A stretch of 64,000 nucleotides of DNA, from assembly GCF_004341205.1 (NCBI RefSeq), contig NZ_SLUL01000012.1, positions 1 to 64,000 of the forward strand, in the 5' to 3' direction. The translations under genes were made by a program, and so were the position numbers. Below are positions 15,249 through 23,948 of the stretch, piece by piece. Below the pieces are notes generated by a model that had not been told where the DNA came from, did not search any database, and saw nothing but the letters and a program-made list of their open reading frames with translations. Numbering within the stretch: position 1 is the stretch's first letter; each line of letters begins with the position of its first letter. The DNA is from Thermolongibacillus altinsuensis. Its GTDB lineage: Bacteria > Bacillota > Bacilli > Bacillales > Anoxybacillaceae.

Positions 15249-16577
15249 TTGCATGAATCTGTCACACATGAAATAAGCAACTTCCAGTATTACTTAGCAA
15301 TCGCTATTTTCCTAGGGGCCTACGCAATTATCATTTCTGAAAAAGTGAACCGTGCCATCATCGCCTTACTCGGCGCAGCACTCATGATTATTTTCGGTAT
15401 TGTTGATCTTCATAAAGCGTACACCCATCATATTGAATGGGGAACGATTACACTTTTAATCGGCATGATGATTCTTGTTGGAATTACGAGCAAGTCGGGT
15501 TTTTTCCAATATGTAGCCGTTAAAGCAGCGAAAATGGCGAAAGGAAATCCGATTAACATTTTAGTGATTTTATCGCTTCTTACCGCTTTTCTTTCAGCAT
15601 TCCTTGATAACGTCACAACCGTTTTATTAATTGTGCCGGTGACATTTTCAATTACGCGCATGCTCCATGTCAATCCGGTTCCGTTTTTAATTTCTGAAGT
15701 GCTGTTTTCGAATATTGGCGGAACGGCCACATTAATCGGTGACCCGCCAAATATCATGATCGGTTCCGCTAACAAACATTTGGATTTTAATGATTTTTTA
15801 GTTAATTTAGGACCGATTGTTTTAGTGATTATGGCTGTAACCATCGTCATTTTATATTTTATTTACCGTAAACAGTTAAAAACAGACGCAAAACTTATTG
15901 AACAACTAATGAAACTCGATGAAAAACAGTACATTAAAGACGCTGTCCTCTTAAAGAAATCGGTTTCCGTGCTTGGATTGACGATTTTAGGGTTCATTCT
16001 TCACTCGCTCATTCATGTAGATGCTGCTGTCATTGCCATGACAGGCGCTATTATACTCATGTTAATCGGCGTGAAAGAGCATGATTTAGAAGATGTGTTT
16101 GCTTCGGTTGAATGGGTGACGATTTTCTTCTTCGCCGGACTATTTACGTTAGTCGGCGGTTTAGTCGATATCGGCTTAATTAAAAGCCTAGCGGAGAAAG
16201 CATTAGAGGTAACAGGTGGCGATATCGCCGTTGCATCTTATCTCATTCTCTGGGTGTCTGGGGTCGCTTCAGCAACCATTGATAATATTCCATTCGTCGC
16301 GACGATGATTCCGCTTATTCAAGATATGGCGGTTGGAATGGGATTATCACCGGATTCTCCTCAAATCGACGTATTATGGTGGTCATTAGCGCTCGGAGCA
16401 TGCTTGGGCGGAAACGGCACATTAATCGGCGCTTCAGCGAACGTGATTGTAGCGGGAATGGCTTCACGTGAAGGCCACGGATTTAGCTATTTTGATTTCT
16501 TAAAAATAGGAGCGCCACTTACTTTCATTGCTTTGCTTATTTCTCACGCCTACATTTTCATTCGCTATTTAATGTAA
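15249..16577 (+). CDS. ArsB/NhaD family ion transporter
   Basis: 442 aa with about 11-12 membrane segments. Family motifs: LIGMMILVGITSKSGFFQY, FLDNVTTVLLIVPVTFSI, GGTATLIGDPPNIMIGS and, in the second half, SATIDNIPFVATMIPLI and GGNGTLIGASANVIVAG, the repeated pore-lining TLIG/AN motifs of the ion transporter superfamily. Members move arsenite, Na+/H+ or organic anions; the substrate is not decidable here. TTG start behind AAAGGAATGAG. Confidence 0.88.
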   Translation: MHESVTHEISNFQYYLAIAIFLGAYAIIISEKVNRAIIALLGAALMIIFGIVDLHKAYTHHIEWGTITLLIGMMILVGITSKSGFFQYVAVKAAKMAKGNPINILVILSLLTAFLSAFLDNVTTVLLIVPVTFSITRMLHVNPVPFLISEVLFSNIGGTATLIGDPPNIMIGSANKHLDFNDFLVNLGPIVLVIMAVTIVILYFIYRKQLKTDAKLIEQLMKLDEKQYIKDAVLLKKSVSVLGLTILGFILHSLIHVDAAVIAMTGAIILMLIGVKEHDLEDVFASVEWVTIFFFAGLFTLVGGLVDIGLIKSLAEKALEVTGGDIAVASYLILWVSGVASATIDNIPFVATMIPLIQDMAVGMGLSPDSPQIDVLWWSLALGACLGGNGTLIGASANVIVAGMASREGHGFSYFDFLKIGAPLTFIALLISHAYIFIRYLM

Positions 16578-16621
16578 AAAAACGCTCAAAGCGGGCCGTG
16601 CTCGCCTTGAGCGTTTTTTTT
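16576..16621 (+). terminator. terminator of the ArsB/NhaD operon
   Basis: AACGCTCAA/TTGAGCGTT stem, G/C-rich loop and an eight-base T-run. Confidence 0.9.
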
Positions 16622-16659
16622 CTGCACAACATATACTGTGAAAAAAGGAGTGATCCCAT

Positions 16660-16956
16660 TTGTATCCAGAAGTAGATGCAACGTTGTTTACTAAATCGGC
16701 TACTTCTATGCCAAAACTTTTAAAAGACGCTGCCTCGATTACAAATAAGCTAGCGACATCGCCATCGTTTGCCCGTCAAGTGATGTCTGCAGCTCAACAA
16801 TCAAAAAAAGATGAAGTCAAACGTCTTCTTCGCTCCGTCGGCATTCAATCGGAGCTGGAAGTTTCATTCAACCCAAATACCATTCATGTTACGTTGTCGC
16901 CGAAAAAAGGGGAATTTGCTTGTTGCCAACTCACCTTTCTCCTTTATTGGCGATAA
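16660..16956 (+). CDS. hypothetical 98-residue protein
   Basis: Starts with TTG (MYPEVDATLFTKSATSMPKL) behind an excellent AAAGGAGTGATC site, so it is very probably translated. The body (DAASITNKLATSPSFARQVMSAAQQSKKDEVKRLLRSVGI) looks helical and basic, followed by a short beta-like part. I do not recognise a family. The last residues (GEFACCQLTFLLYWR) differ in character, and the gene overlaps the opposing small ORF by 13 bp, so the 3' end may have changed. Confidence 0.65.
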   Translation: MYPEVDATLFTKSATSMPKLLKDAASITNKLATSPSFARQVMSAAQQSKKDEVKRLLRSVGIQSELEVSFNPNTIHVTLSPKKGEFACCQLTFLLYWR

Positions 16957-17102
16957 TTAGGAGATGACATTTGCTTTTCACCAATTTGAGCTGCATCGCG
17001 CAAATCATGGCCATCATCTATTTCGCTTATATGAATGATATCTTCTTTTGCCCCAAGACGATTCGCGCGAATAAGTTGTTGTTCATCACGTTCATTGACC
17101 AT
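16944..17102 (-). CDS. 52-residue acidic protein, hypothetical
   Basis: Open frame MVNERDEQQLIRANRLGAKE ... ISEIDDGHDLRDAAQIGEKQ, ending SSPNYRQ, with GAGGAA 7 bases before the ATG. Charged, without membrane segments or cysteines. Codon use looks like the neighbours. It overlaps the convergent 98-residue gene by 13 bp. No family is recognised; a small spore or stress protein is possible but unsupported. Confidence 0.55.
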   Translation of the reverse strand: MVNERDEQQLIRANRLGAKEDIIHISEIDDGHDLRDAAQIGEKQMSSPNYRQ

Positions 17103-17184
17103 ATTCAAATTCCTCACATTCATTGAACTTTTTATTTATCTTGTTCAATAAAAAAATGTTTATGTATGAACACAAAAGAATATA

Positions 17185-17213
17185 TTGACATTTTTTACAC
17201 GATTCGTTACGAT
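17185..17213 (+). promoter_or_regulatory. bioY promoter
   Basis: TTGACA (17185-17190), 17 bases, TACGAT (17208-17213), followed immediately by the BirA box. Confidence 0.75.
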
Positions 17214-17214
17214 T

Positions 17215-17246
17215 TTGTTAACTTACTATTCACAGGGGGTTTACAA
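17215..17246. promoter_or_regulatory. BirA (biotin repressor) operator
   Basis: TTGTTAACT (17215-17223), 14 bases, GGTTTACAA (17238-17246): the two half-sites and spacing match the Gram-positive BirA box (TTGTAAACC-N14/15-GGTTTACAA), with two mismatches in the left arm. It covers the transcription start region and the ribosome site and ends right at the bioY start codon, so BirA-biotinyl-AMP should repress bioY when biotin is plentiful. Confidence 0.82.
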
Positions 17247-17849
17247 ATGACAAAAACGAAATTTCGTACGATCGATCTTACCTTCATTGGAATGTTCGCG
17301 GCACTAATGGCCATTGGCGCAAACATCACCTCGTGGGTTCCGTTTCTTGTCATCGGTGGCGTACCGATTACATTGCAAACCTTTTTTTGCGTTCTAGCTG
17401 GCGCTTTACTCGGCCGAAGAATCGGTGCACTGGCAATGACTGTCTACATGCTGATCGGTCTTTTTGGCGCTCCTGTTTTTGCGCGACTTGATGGCGGATT
17501 TTCAAGCGTGATGATGCCAACATTCGGTTTCATCTTGTCTTTCATTATCGCTGCTTATGTAACAGGATTCATCATCGAAAAAAGCAACGACACTCCTTCT
17601 GTCGCTCGCTTTATCGTTGCAACGCTTGTCGGAATGGCGATTAACTATGTGATCGGTACAAATTGGATGTATGTTGCGTATCGTTTTTGGGCAGAAGCTC
17701 CAGAAGGGTTTTCGTACGCGATGGTATGGAGTTGGATGCTTGTTCCGCTGCCAAAAGACATCATTTTATCGATCATCGCCGGAGTCATTTCTCCACGCAT
17801 TTATGCAGCATTACAAAAAAGCTCTTCCTATTCACAGCGAACCGCTTGA
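17247..17849 (+). CDS. bioY: biotin transporter substrate-binding subunit BioY
   Basis: 200 aa S-component of an ECF-type (or solitary) biotin transporter with six membrane helices. Family motifs: GGVPITLQTFFCVLAGALLG, then YMLIGLFGAPVFA and GFILSFIIAAYVTGFI, with the YVIGTNWM and LPKDI stretches near the end. The ATG at 17247 directly follows the BirA box and has GGGGG upstream. The longer frame from 17166 would need translation across the operator and is unlikely. No energising EcfAT genes are nearby. Confidence 0.93.
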   Translation: MTKTKFRTIDLTFIGMFAALMAIGANITSWVPFLVIGGVPITLQTFFCVLAGALLGRRIGALAMTVYMLIGLFGAPVFARLDGGFSSVMMPTFGFILSFIIAAYVTGFIIEKSNDTPSVARFIVATLVGMAINYVIGTNWMYVAYRFWAEAPEGFSYAMVWSWMLVPLPKDIILSIIAGVISPRIYAALQKSSSYSQRTA

Positions 17850-17877
17850 ATCTCGTTTAGAATTCTGAAAACGAAGA

Positions 17878-17903
17878 AAGGTGCGCAATTCGCTGCGCAC
17901 CTC
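17878..17903. terminator. hairpin between bioY and pit
   Basis: AGGTGCGC/GCGCACCT inverted repeat between converging genes; T-runs are short on both sides. Confidence 0.7.
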
Positions 17904-17907
17904 TTAT

Positions 17908-18906
17908 TTAAAAGAACAAATGAAGCAGTTGATATACAACCCCAGCAATAATCGCAGACGCTGGTAATGTAATAATCCAAGTCATGACAATACGTTGAGC
18001 GACTCCCCATTTAACTCCTCTAACACGCTGTGCGGCACCAACCCCCATGATCGCTGAAGAAATAACATGTGTGGTGCTGACAGGTAAGTGCAACGTCGTA
18101 GCTGAAAAAATAATGAGTGCCGATGATAAGTCCGCTGCTGCACCATTAATCGGTTTGATTTTCATAATTTTTCCGCCGACTGTTTTGATAATTTTCCAAC
18201 CGCCAACCGACGTTCCAAGTCCCATCGCAACAGCCGCGGAAACACGAACCCAAAGCGGAATGTCAGTGGAAGTGTGATATCCTCCTGCAATTAATGCCAT
18301 CGTAATAATTCCCATTGCTTTTTGGGCATCATTCGTACCATGTGTATAGGCTTGCATAGCGGCCGTTACAATTTGAAATAAGCGAAACCCTTTATTTGTT
18401 TTGGACAAGTTGGAGTTTTTGAAAAGGAAACGAAAAATAAACATCACCAAGAAACCGACCCCAAATGCGAGAAAAGGCGAGAGAATAAGAGATTGTAAAA
18501 TTTTTAAAAATCCTTTGTAATTTAAAATATCTAACCCTGCAGCAGAAATCGCTGCACCTGCAATCGAACCAATCAGTGCATGCGAAGAACTGCTCGGTAT
18601 TCCATAATACCAAGTAATAAGGTTCCACGCAATTCCAGCAATCAACGCTGCCAAGATGACAACTGAACCATCGTGAAGCGTATATGGATCCACAATATCT
18701 TTACTAATGGTTTTGGCTACACCAGTAAACGTCAAAGCACCGATGAAATTCATCACCGCTGCTAATATGATGGCTTGTCTCGGTGACATCGCCCGCGTTG
18801 AAACCGATGTCGCAATGGCATTCGCCGTATCATGAAACCCGTTAATAAAATCAAATGCTAGCGCAAAAATAACAATTAAAATCGTTAATATTAATACTGT
18901 ATCCAT
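17908..18906 (-). CDS. pit: low-affinity inorganic phosphate transporter, Pit family
   Basis: 332 aa with about 10 membrane segments. PiT signatures occur in both halves: FDFINGFHDTANAIATSVST near the N-terminus and AYTHGTNDAQKAMGIITMAL in the middle, plus GIPSSSSHALIGSIAGA and LPVSTTHVISSAIMG. Imports phosphate (often as a metal-phosphate complex) with protons. It lies 15 bp after the DUF47 gene, the standard two-gene operon in Bacillus (ykaA-ykaB type). Confidence 0.93.
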   Translation of the reverse strand: MDTVLILTILIVIFALAFDFINGFHDTANAIATSVSTRAMSPRQAIILAAVMNFIGALTFTGVAKTISKDIVDPYTLHDGSVVILAALIAGIAWNLITWYYGIPSSSSHALIGSIAGAAISAAGLDILNYKGFLKILQSLILSPFLAFGVGFLVMFIFRFLFKNSNLSKTNKGFRLFQIVTAAMQAYTHGTNDAQKAMGIITMALIAGGYHTSTDIPLWVRVSAAVAMGLGTSVGGWKIIKTVGGKIMKIKPINGAAADLSSALIIFSATTLHLPVSTTHVISSAIMGVGAAQRVRGVKWGVAQRIVMTWIITLPASAIIAGVVYQLLHLFF

Positions 18907-18921
18907 ATCTCCTAAGACCCC

Positions 18922-19542
18922 TTACGCATTGCGCATAATAATTGTTTCGATTGTATTTGCGACATCTTCACAGCTATCAGCGATGCTTTCCAACATTTCG
19001 TATAGTTCTTTATACTGAATAATTTTGATTGGATCTTTTTGAGTCACAAATAAATTTTTAATCGAAGCACGTAAAATTTCATCACATTTTGTCTCGTAAT
19101 CCTTAATTTGAATCGCGTGTGTTCTCATGTCTAATAATTTTTTATCCGCAAGCAACTCCAACGCTTTGGCAATTTCAATTGTGCTTTTGTAGGTTTGGTC
19201 AAAAAACTTCTTCATATGTTCATCAATATCGGTAAATGAAAACATTTCTAAACGGGCAGCAAATTGTTCAAATCCATCTAACACATCATCCATTTTCATC
19301 GCTAATTGATGAATATCTTCTCGTTCAATTGGCGTAATAAACGTTTTATTTAAAGCAACGATCAGCTCGTGGATATACGAATCGCCTTTCTTTTCGTATT
19401 CCTTCATCACTCTTGTAAATTCTTTCAAATCGCTTAAATTATTAATTTTGAAATCGACAAAATATTGAGCTGCCTCTTTTACATTTTCAGAAATGGTAAA
19501 CAGAAGTTCAAAAAATACATCTTTTTTTGGCGAAAAAATCAT
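18922..19542 (-). CDS. DUF47 (PhoU-like) phosphate transport accessory protein
   Basis: 206 aa, all-helical PhoU-like fold. Visible DUF47 pieces: KEYEKKGDSYIHELIVALNK, FITPIEREDIHQLAMKMDDV and the end SIADSCEDVANTIETIIMRNA. Members couple to Pit transporters and are thought to regulate them. First gene of the operon with pit. The PhoU-type EKxxD metal-binding pattern (EYEKKGD) is present. Confidence 0.9.
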   Translation of the reverse strand: MIFSPKKDVFFELLFTISENVKEAAQYFVDFKINNLSDLKEFTRVMKEYEKKGDSYIHELIVALNKTFITPIEREDIHQLAMKMDDVLDGFEQFAARLEMFSFTDIDEHMKKFFDQTYKSTIEIAKALELLADKKLLDMRTHAIQIKDYETKCDEILRASIKNLFVTQKDPIKIIQYKELYEMLESIADSCEDVANTIETIIMRNA

Positions 19543-19672
19543 ATGAAAACCCCCATCATTTTTAATTTTCTAGAGCCGCCCTGTCCTATTTTATCAACTT
19601 TTGTCGAATTTACAATTCGTTGAAATAAAATTTACACAAACTTAACAAAACATTTACATTCATATAAAAAAC

Positions 19673-19699
19673 GGAGTAAGGTTTCATAGCCCTACTCCA
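19673..19699 (-). terminator. yuiC terminator, overlapping its stop
   Basis: GGAGTAAGG/CCCTACTCC stem with a T-run on the minus strand; its 5' arm lies in the last codons of yuiC. Confidence 0.7.
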
Positions 19700-20400
19700 T
19701 TTTCATCTTTTTTTCGAATGTATTGTTGACGAAACACTTGCATCGCTTCATTTTCATTTAGACGAATAAGCTCTTGCTCGGACAACGTTCCTTCTCCTCG
19801 CTTCACGACATACACATCCAGCTTCTTTTTCCCCCAATACCTATAGACGTCTTCAACCGTTTCATAATACAAATCAATTTTGTTTCCTTTAATCGCTCCA
19901 CCTTTATCAGCAACAACACCGTAGCCGTATCCAGGAATAAACAAAATGGTTCCAATCGGAAATACATTTAAATCAGCCGCGATCGTCGAGTACAAATCTC
20001 GCTTCACTCGCACTCCTGAATACGTAATTCCATAGCTAGGGTGATCTGGGGTTTTTCCTGTTGATTCCACTCCAGCTGTATATCCAGTCGCAACGACCGT
20101 TGTTGATGGATATTTTGACCAATCAACGGCCTCTTCCAACGTCAATGATTCATTTAATGTTTGTTGAGAAGAAATTTTTGTTTTTGCTTGCTGTTTTCGT
20201 TGAAAACGCTCTAGCGCATGGTCATATAAATCATAAGAAAAGATATACTTAGGAGAAAAAAATGAAATGCGAGAATGCGCTAGCCAATCCGAAAGTGCTT
20301 TCGCCTCAACTCCTGATAGTGATTGGAAAGTCGTCAACAAAGCGAAAACAAACAATACGACCATCGTCGTTCGTCTTAACCAAATGCATAAAAAACTCAT
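19684..20400 (-). CDS. yuiC: secreted 3D-domain protein, YuiC type
   Basis: 238 aa with an N-terminal signal anchor ([15 protein letters not shown]). The C-terminal half is a 3D domain, a double-psi barrel related to lytic transglycosylase Mlt[20 protein letters not shown], then [20 protein letters not shown] and [12 protein letters not shown], containing the three conserved Asp residues (DxG, KGNxIDLY). Related to the Sps/Rpf-like stationary-phase survival proteins, it probably cuts peptidoglycan. GGAGGAGTGAGG precedes the ATG. It follows yuiA-yuiB, as in B. subtilis. Confidence 0.9.
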   Translation of the reverse strand: MSFLCIWLRRTTMVVLFVFALLTTFQSLSGVEAKALSDWLAHSRISFFSPKYIFSYDLYDHALERFQRKQQAKTKISSQQTLNESLTLEEAVDWSKYPSTTVVATGYTAGVESTGKTPDHPSYGITYSGVRVKRDLYSTIAADLNVFPIGTILFIPGYGYGVVADKGGAIKGNKIDLYYETVEDVYRYWGKKKLDVYVVKRGEGTLSEQELIRLNENEAMQVFRQQYIRKKDENGVGL

Positions 20401-20474
20401 TACCTCACTCCTCCCACGGTTCTATTTCTTTCCAACATTGAAAAGAAATATACATGAACCGCTAGGAGAATAAA

Positions 20475-20507
20475 TAAAAAAGCCTTCACCAACATCGGTG
20501 AAAGCTT
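20475..20507 (-). terminator. terminator between yuiB and yuiC
   Basis: AGCTTTCACCG/TGAAGGCT stem followed on the minus strand by six T. Confidence 0.82.
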
Positions 20508-20830
20508 TAGAACATTCGATATCCTTTTGCCCGTAATGCTCGAATAACGAGCCCTGAAGCAACAGCTCCAACAAATCCGCTGCTTAAAATGAGCAAATCA
20601 GCTAAAGCAAGTGATAATACTCGTTCTTTCACGTGACCAAACGAAGCTACAGGAGCGGTGAAATATTCAACAAATGGAATTTGGTCAATAAAAAAAATAA
20701 AGACAAACGGACTCAAAACAGCCATTGTCCAAGTTGTTCGCAAAATCATGTTTAACAAAAAGCCGATTCCAAAAAACAAAACGAAAAATAATAACATCGA
20801 AATTAGTAAAACAGGAATGCTCATTTCCAT
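20507..20830 (-). CDS. yuiB: YuiB-like membrane protein
   Basis: 107 aa with three hydrophobic segments (ISIPVLL-type start PVLLISMLLFFVLFFGIGFL, then TMAVLSPFVFIFFI and LLILSSGFVGAVASGLVIRA). Function unknown. The GTG at 20839 lies inside GGAGGTG; the ATG at 20830 is spaced 6 bases from it and is chosen. Order yuiA-yuiB-yuiC is as in B. subtilis. Confidence 0.85.
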   Translation of the reverse strand: MEMSIPVLLISMLLFFVLFFGIGFLLNMILRTTWTMAVLSPFVFIFFIDQIPFVEYFTAPVASFGHVKERVLSLALADLLILSSGFVGAVASGLVIRALRAKGYRMF

Positions 20831-20889
20831 CCGAATCACCTCCAGTACACCAATCTAAGTGTACTGAATCGGAAAAAATGAGTCAATCT

Positions 20890-21024
20890 TCACTTCGTGA
20901 CCGCTTCCACTTTTTGCTGTTCAACCCCTGTTCCTTTACAACAATAACATGTTTCTGAACCTCCTAAAACAACGTACACATATCCGTTTCCGGAACAATA
21001 AGCACACGGTTTACTTTCGTGCAT
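20890..21024 (-). CDS. yuiA: YuiA-like small zinc-finger protein
   Basis: 44 aa, MHESKPCAYCSGNGYVYVVL then GGSETCYCCKGTG, i.e. two CxxCxGxG knuckles of the DnaJ zinc-finger type. Such half-finger proteins often act as small chaperone-like or tRNA-related factors; this one's role is unknown. GAGGTG lies 7 bases before the ATG at 21024 (two further in-frame ATGs lie just upstream). The gap to yuiB is 59 bp, and the upstream flank carries the 220-bp structured repeat. Confidence 0.82.
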   Translation of the reverse strand: MHESKPCAYCSGNGYVYVVLGGSETCYCCKGTGVEQQKVEAVTK

Positions 21025-21140
21025 CATCATTCACCTCTTTTTTCTTAATTTTCTGATAAATATAACAAAAAAACAATGATGATGCAATACGTTTTTTTAA
21101 CCTCCATCTTTCATAATCAATGTAATTTATTATTTATTGA

Positions 21141-21360
21141 TATAGATTCAAGTTGAGTTTCCGACATACCTCATCATGAATAGAAGACCGCTTTTCTGCC
21201 ATAGGCGGCAAGATTTCTCTTGCCGCCCCAGCATGCTAAAAGCATGCCGATTCCGAACGTAAAACGCATGACAGACAAATTCATTTGTCTGATGGCGTTT
21301 TCGTTCGGAGAAGTGGCAGAAAAGCTTGTTTATGTCGAAAAATTAAGCTTATCATATATA
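21141..21360. repeat. 220-bp structured repeat, copy 1
   Basis: Folds end to end. P0 is CGACATA/TATGTCG (21162-21168/21331-21337). P1 is a perfect 12 bp, GCTTTTCTGCCA/TGGCAGAAAAGC (21190-21201/21314-21325). P2 is GGCGGCAAGA-TTTC-TCTTGCCGCC (21204-21227). P3 is GCATGCT-AAA-AGCATGC (21231-21247). P4 is TCCGAACG[T]AAAACGC/GCGTTTTCGTTCGGA, capped by P5 CAGACAAA-TTCA-TTTGTCTG (21272-21291). A second copy lies at 58149-58368. It fills most of the gap 21025-21365 between yuiA and the ndh terminator. No ORF in it is convincing. Confidence 0.85.
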
Positions 21361-21365
21361 ATCAC

Positions 21366-21400
21366 ACAAAAAAGAGCAAAGGCACAAACGCCTTTGCTCT
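21366..21400 (-). terminator. ndh terminator
   Basis: AGAGCAAAGGC-ACAAAC-GCCTTTGCTCT followed on the minus strand by TTTTTTGTGT. Confidence 0.9.
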
Positions 21401-21407
21401 AAAAGAG

Positions 21408-22625
21408 TTAGAGAAGATTGAATTTTCCTTTTTTCGCTACAAGCGTTGGACCGCCAATTAAATATAGGGCACGGTTGTCAATCATTTTCTTCATGAAGCT
21501 TGCTTTTGTTCCCCAAATTTTCTTACCGAATACCACGCCAATCGCATCATCGTGTCCAAGCGAACAAACAGTTCCTTTGATATCTGGTTTAAACGGCTGA
21601 AGTTCACCTTGTCCGCGAATGAGCACAGCTAAGTTCTTCGCACATGTTTCTCCTTGCTGCATCGCAATTTGCGCAGTTGGTGGATATGGACGATTTGTTT
21701 CTTCATTAATAATTAACGCGCAGTCACCAACAATAAATACATCGTCATAACCTGGCGCGCGCAAGAACGGGTCGACTTTTACACGACCGCGCATCGCTTC
21801 AAAACCAGACTCGTCAATGACATGGTTACCGCGCACACCCGCTGCCCAAACGACCGTACCAGCTTTAATTTCCTCAACTTGATCATCTTTCGCAACGATA
21901 ATTCCTTCTGGCGTGCATTCTTTAATCGCTGTACCAACTTTGAATTCGACACCTTTTTTCTCTAATACATTTACCGCATATTCAACAAGTTCAGGATCAA
22001 ATCCAGGAAGCACAGTTGGAGCGGCTTCCACACAGATAATACGCACTTTATCTGGATCCACATCATATTCACGGCAAAGTTCAGGAACGCGGTCTACAAG
22101 TTCGCCAAGGAACTCAATACCTGTGAATCCAGCACCACCAACAACAATCGTTAAGCGCTCCTCACGTTTTTCTTCTTCTGTGCTATACGTCGCAAATTGA
22201 TATTCAATGTGCTCGCGAATTTGACGAGCAGCATTGACGTTTGCGATCGCAAATGCATATTCTTTCAAACCTTTAATTCCAAACGTCTCGGATTCAAAAC
22301 CAAGCGCAACAACTAAATAATCGTACGTCAATTCGCCATTATCTTGCAAAAGCACACGCTTTTCTTGCGGAACAATTTTGACAACCGTATCTTGAATGAA
22401 TTGAACTTTGTTGCGGTCAATCACATCCACAATTGGATAACGGACACGGTCGTGATGCAGCGTACCTGCTGCCGCTTCATGTAACCATGTTGATTCGTAA
22501 TGGTAATCATATTTGTTCACTAAAATAATGTTTGCTTCATTGACGCCCACCATCTTTTGTAGGCGTGTCACCGTCATAAGACCACCGTAACCAGCACCTA
22601 GAACAACAACATTTGGCTTCTTCAA
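21408..22625 (-). CDS. type II NADH dehydrogenase (NDH-2), YumB type
   Basis: 405 aa FAD enzyme of the inner face of the membrane that passes electrons from NADH to menaquinone without pumping protons. FAD-binding [21 protein letters not shown]-binding [18 protein letters not shown], the second FAD segment [11 protein letters not shown] and the quinone-side [12 protein letters not shown] are all present. The frame opens at 22640, but a TTG at 22625 with AAGGTGG upstream gives [11 protein letters not shown] Rex-type operator lies 78 bp upstream, fitting redox control of an NADH oxidising enzyme. Confidence 0.93.
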   Translation of the reverse strand: MKKPNVVVLGAGYGGLMTVTRLQKMVGVNEANIILVNKYDYHYESTWLHEAAAGTLHHDRVRYPIVDVIDRNKVQFIQDTVVKIVPQEKRVLLQDNGELTYDYLVVALGFESETFGIKGLKEYAFAIANVNAARQIREHIEYQFATYSTEEEKREERLTIVVGGAGFTGIEFLGELVDRVPELCREYDVDPDKVRIICVEAAPTVLPGFDPELVEYAVNVLEKKGVEFKVGTAIKECTPEGIIVAKDDQVEEIKAGTVVWAAGVRGNHVIDESGFEAMRGRVKVDPFLRAPGYDDVFIVGDCALIINEETNRPYPPTAQIAMQQGETCAKNLAVLIRGQGELQPFKPDIKGTVCSLGHDDAIGVVFGKKIWGTKASFMKKMIDNRALYLIGGPTLVAKKGKFNLL

Positions 22626-22702
22626 GTGAATCACTTCCACCTTTTCTTAATTTTTTGTTTGTTTAGCTTCTGCTCTTTGCAATTTTTTATCATTTCAAAA
22701 GT

Positions 22703-22720
22703 TTGTGAATTCATTCACGA
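22703..22720. promoter_or_regulatory. Rex operator upstream of ndh
   Basis: TTGTGAA-TTCA-TTCACGA matches the palindromic Rex site TTGTGAAnnnnTTCACAA with one change in the right arm. It lies 78 bp from the ndh start, in the divergent region shared with fnr. Rex releases DNA when NADH/NAD+ is high and is known to control ndh in B. subtilis. Confidence 0.75.
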
Positions 22721-22952
22721 ATAATCTCAAAAAAATACAATAATTTGTAAAAAAATTGTCATAAAATCTTAACAATCTTTCTACTTTAACATCTTATTCT
22801 TTTTTTTAATGTTTTTCAAGAGGAAAAACTCATTTTTTAAACTTCCTTTTTCCCAAAACGACATGTCCGAATTTTCGAAATAGGAGACGATATTCTCTTA
22901 TTTTTATGGTATGATAAATGTATGAAAAATTACCTGTTTAGGAGGAATAGAC

Positions 22953-23948
22953 GTGAAAGAAGATCAAAAAGTGTATGATATTACGATTATTGGCGGTGGA
23001 CCAGTAGGCATGTTCACAGCATTTTACGGCGGCATGCGGCAAGCGAGCGTCAAAATTATTGAAAGCCTTCCACAGCTAGGTGGTCAATTATCTGCTCTTT
23101 ATCCTGAAAAATACATATATGACGTAGCAGGATTCCCGAAAATTCGCGCCCAACAATTAATTGACAATTTAAAAGAACAAATGTCGAAATTTAACCCAAC
23201 GATTTGTCTAGAACAATCCGTTGAGAAGCTTGAAAAGTTAGAAGACGGGACATTTAAATTAACAACCAATAAAGAAATTCACTATTCAAAAGCAGTCATT
23301 ATTACCGCTGGAAACGGTGCATTTCAGCCGCGTCGTTTAGAATTAGAGAACGCTGCGCAATACGAAGGAAAAAATCTGCACTATTTTGTCGATAACTTAA
23401 ATAAATTCGCCGGACAAAAAGTGCTCGTATGCGGCGGCGGAGATTCCGCGGTTGACTGGGCGCTTATGCTCGAGCCGATCGCTGAAAAAGTAACGATCGT
23501 TCACCGCCGTGATAAATTCCGCGCTCATGAACATAGCGTTGAAAACTTAATGAAATCCTCTGTTGAAGTGAAAACACCGTTTGTTCCAGTTGAACTCATC
23601 GGCGATGAAGATCGTATTAAACAAGTTGTACTTGAGGAAGTGAAAACAGGAAAACGCGAAACGATCGATGTCGATGCGGTCATCGTCAACTACGGATTCG
23701 TTTCTTCGCTTGGTCCAATTAAAGAATGGGGCTTGGAAATTGAGAAAAACTCCATTAAGGTCAACTCAAAAATGGAAACGAATATTCCTGGTGTGTACGC
23801 AGCAGGGGATATTTGTACATATGAAGGAAAAGTAAAACTAATCGCTTGCGGCTTTGGAGAAGCTCCAACAGCTGTCAACAATGCCAAAGCATACATCGAT
23901 CCAAACGCAAAAGTACAGCCGCTTCACTCTACTTCTATGTTTGAATAA
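22953..23948 (+). CDS. yumC: ferredoxin/flavodoxin-NADP+ reductase, thioredoxin-reductase-like (YumC)
   Basis: 331 aa homodimeric FAD protein. FAD motif [25 protein letters not shown] motif [15 protein letters not shown] with [10 protein letters not shown] (phosphate binding), and [14 protein letters not shown] at the FAD site. It lacks the CxxC of true thioredoxin reductases, as expected for this FNR class. It reduces ferredoxin or flavodoxin, or recycles Fe-S and nitric oxide synthase partners. GTG start with GGAGG 7 bases upstream. It is divergent from ndh across a 327-bp gap that holds the Rex site, both promoters and otherwise only A/T-rich sequence. Confidence 0.93.
   Translation: MKEDQKVYDITIIGGGPVGMFTAFYGGMRQASVKIIESLPQLGGQLSALYPEKYIYDVAGFPKIRAQQLIDNLKEQMSKFNPTICLEQSVEKLEKLEDGTFKLTTNKEIHYSKAVIITAGNGAFQPRRLELENAAQYEGKNLHYFVDNLNKFAGQKVLVCGGGDSAVDWALMLEPIAEKVTIVHRRDKFRAHEHSVENLMKSSVEVKTPFVPVELIGDEDRIKQVVLEEVKTGKRETIDVDAVIVNYGFVSSLGPIKEWGLEIEKNSIKVNSKMETNIPGVYAAGDICTYEGKVKLIACGFGEAPTAVNNAKAYIDPNAKVQPLHSTSMFE

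Noticed and set aside
17166-17246. N-terminal extension of BioY from 17166
   Set aside because: The added residues are encoded by the promoter and BirA box and do not match the family; the ATG at 17247 has a proper site.
21220-21402. 60-residue ORF in the 220-bp repeat
   Set aside because: Not preserved in copy 2 and without a ribosome site; the region is explained by structure.
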